A program made the position numbers and the translations under genes. From the NCBI GenBank assembly GCA_937892085.1, contig CALAVD010000247.1, forward strand, positions 1 to 5,992: a DNA stretch of 5,992 bases, given 5' to 3'. Below are positions 5,300-5,992 of this stretch, piece after piece (position 1 is the first letter of the stretch; each line of letters begins with the position of its first letter). The DNA comes from an uncultured Prevotellaceae bacterium (GTDB taxonomy: Bacteria; Bacteroidota; Bacteroidia; Bacteroidales; Muribaculaceae). The notes below the pieces were generated by a model, which searched no databases, was not told the DNA's origin, and saw only the letters and a program-made list of their open reading frames with translations.

Positions 5300-5992
5300 T
5301 CAAGGTTTTGCTTCTTCCTCTTTTTCTTCTTTTACTATGTCGTTGTTGTCCTCTTTGCTCTCTTCCTTGTCTTCCTTGTCTTCCTTGTCTTCCTTGTCTT
5401 TCTTGTCGGAGATAAGATATTTGTTATAAAAGATGAGGATGGCAAGAATGCTTGTGGTGAGGCAGGCATCGGCAACGTTAAACACGGGCTGGAAGAACAG
5501 ATAGTGCTTGCCGCCTATCCATGGCATCCAGTCGGGCCAGTCCCACTCGGCGAGCGGGAAATGCAGCATATCTACCACCTTGCCGTTGAAAAGCGACGCA
5601 TATCCTCCCTCGTTAGGCAGGAACTGTGCCACCTGTGGTGCGGCAGGGTCGTTGAATATCTGTCCGTAGGCGATACAGTCGATGACGTTGCCAATGGCTC
5701 CTGCGGTGATCAGCGACACACACACCACAAATCCACGCGGCAGGTCGGTGCGCTTCCTAATCTTGACGAGGTAGTAGATAAACAGTCCCGAGAAGATGAT
5801 TCTGAGCCAAGTAAGCACCATCTTGCTGCCCAGCTCCATGCCGTAGGCCATGCCGTTGTTCTCGATGAACGATATATAGAACCAGTCGAACACACGGATG
5901 CTCTCATGCAGGGTCATGTTCGTCTTGACCCACACCTTGATAAGCTGGTCTATCAGGAGGCTGACAACGACAACCGTCACTGCCAGCCACCC
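5300..5992 (-). CDS. lspA: Lipoprotein signal peptidase (signal peptidase II), 5' end outside window
   Basis: LspA is the inner-membrane aspartyl protease that cleaves prolipoprotein signal peptides just before the lipid-modified cysteine. The visible part is 230 residues. Family motifs seen are an early D-Q-L-I-K in the first membrane segment, an E-N-N-G-M-A-Y-G block, G-A-I-G-N-V-I-D, and the two catalytic aspartates, one in K-V-V-D-M-L (codon 5570-5572) and one in F-N-V-A-D-A (codon 5468-5470). Between G-N-V-I-D and V-V-D lies an insertion of roughly 30 residues typical of Bacteroidota LspA, and the usual Arg after G-N-x-x-D is Cys. The C-terminus is a cytosolic-type Lys/Glu/Asp-rich tail of about 35 residues coded partly by a 9-bp repeat. 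The frame stays open to the window edge (G-W-L-A precedes the GTG at 5978-5980), so that GTG is probably internal and only a few N-terminal residues are missing. It is first in a tight run with the DUF4296 gene (27-nt gap). Confidence 0.95.
   Translation of the reverse strand, partial: GWLAVTVVVVSLLIDQLIKVWVKTNMTLHESIRVFDWFYISFIENNGMAYGMELGSKMVLTWLRIIFSGLFIYYLVKIRKRTDLPRGFVVCVSLITAGAIGNVIDCIAYGQIFNDPAAPQVAQFLPNEGGYASLFNGKVVDMLHFPLAEWDWPDWMPWIGGKHYLFFQPVFNVADACLTTSILAILIFYNKYLISDKKDKEDKEDKEDKEESKEDNNDIVKEEKEEEAKP
5361..5405. repeat. In-frame 9-bp tandem repeat in the lspA 3' end
   Basis: There are five consecutive 9-nt units on the plus strand. Four are exactly TCTTCCTTG and the fifth is TCTTTCTTG. 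Read on the minus strand they code for repeated Asp-Lys-Glu in the LspA tail. Because the unit is three codons long, copy-number change would lengthen or shorten the tail without a frameshift. Confidence 0.9.

Noticed and set aside
5978..5980. GTG as the true lspA start
   Set aside because: The reading frame continues hydrophobically to the window edge and family members have a few more residues before the first membrane segment, so the start is more likely outside the window.

Overview
The window looks like chromosomal DNA from a Bacteroidota species, most likely order Bacteroidales (Prevotella- or Muribaculaceae-like; the genus is a guess). The reasons are a Bacteroidota-type LspA with a long insertion before its first catalytic aspartate, a DUF4296 lipoprotein beside it, a DUF5715 lipoprotein, A-rich leaders without Shine-Dalgarno sequences, and a -7 element of the TAnnTTTG type. 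Every gene I can support lies on the minus strand, so transcription runs from high to low coordinates. No tRNA, rRNA, CRISPR array, transposase or phage gene is visible.

Upstream block (5992 down to 3521): lspA, the lipoprotein signal peptidase, enters from beyond the right edge with its 5' end missing. It is followed by a DUF4296 lipoprotein, an unrecognised 107-residue protein and a 101-residue DUF4298 protein. The gaps are 27, 17 and 4 nt, so this is probably one transcript.

Intergenic block (3302-3520, 219 nt): this is the most unusual stretch. It holds eleven in-register copies of the heptamer GTGGAAN, then four degenerate heptamers of the complementary sense (consensus TTTCACG), all bracketed by the 8-bp direct repeat GTGCCAAA. 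A candidate promoter for the next operon lies beside it.

Downstream block (3301 down to 61): a nitroreductase-fold lipoprotein, a DUF5715 lipoprotein whose motifs resemble M15/VanX-type metallopeptidases, a HAD-family phosphatase or phosphomutase, and aroB (3-dehydroquinate synthase). The HAD stop and aroB start overlap as ATGA, which suggests translational coupling. A small hairpin follows aroB.

Functional picture: three of the eight genes encode predicted lipoproteins that would need LspA for maturation, although lspA would serve the whole cell and not only its neighbours. aroB supplies the shikimate pathway. The rest are envelope-associated or uncharacterised housekeeping proteins. I see no clear defence or mobile system. 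The best candidates for something new are the heptamer element and the M15-like reading of DUF5715.
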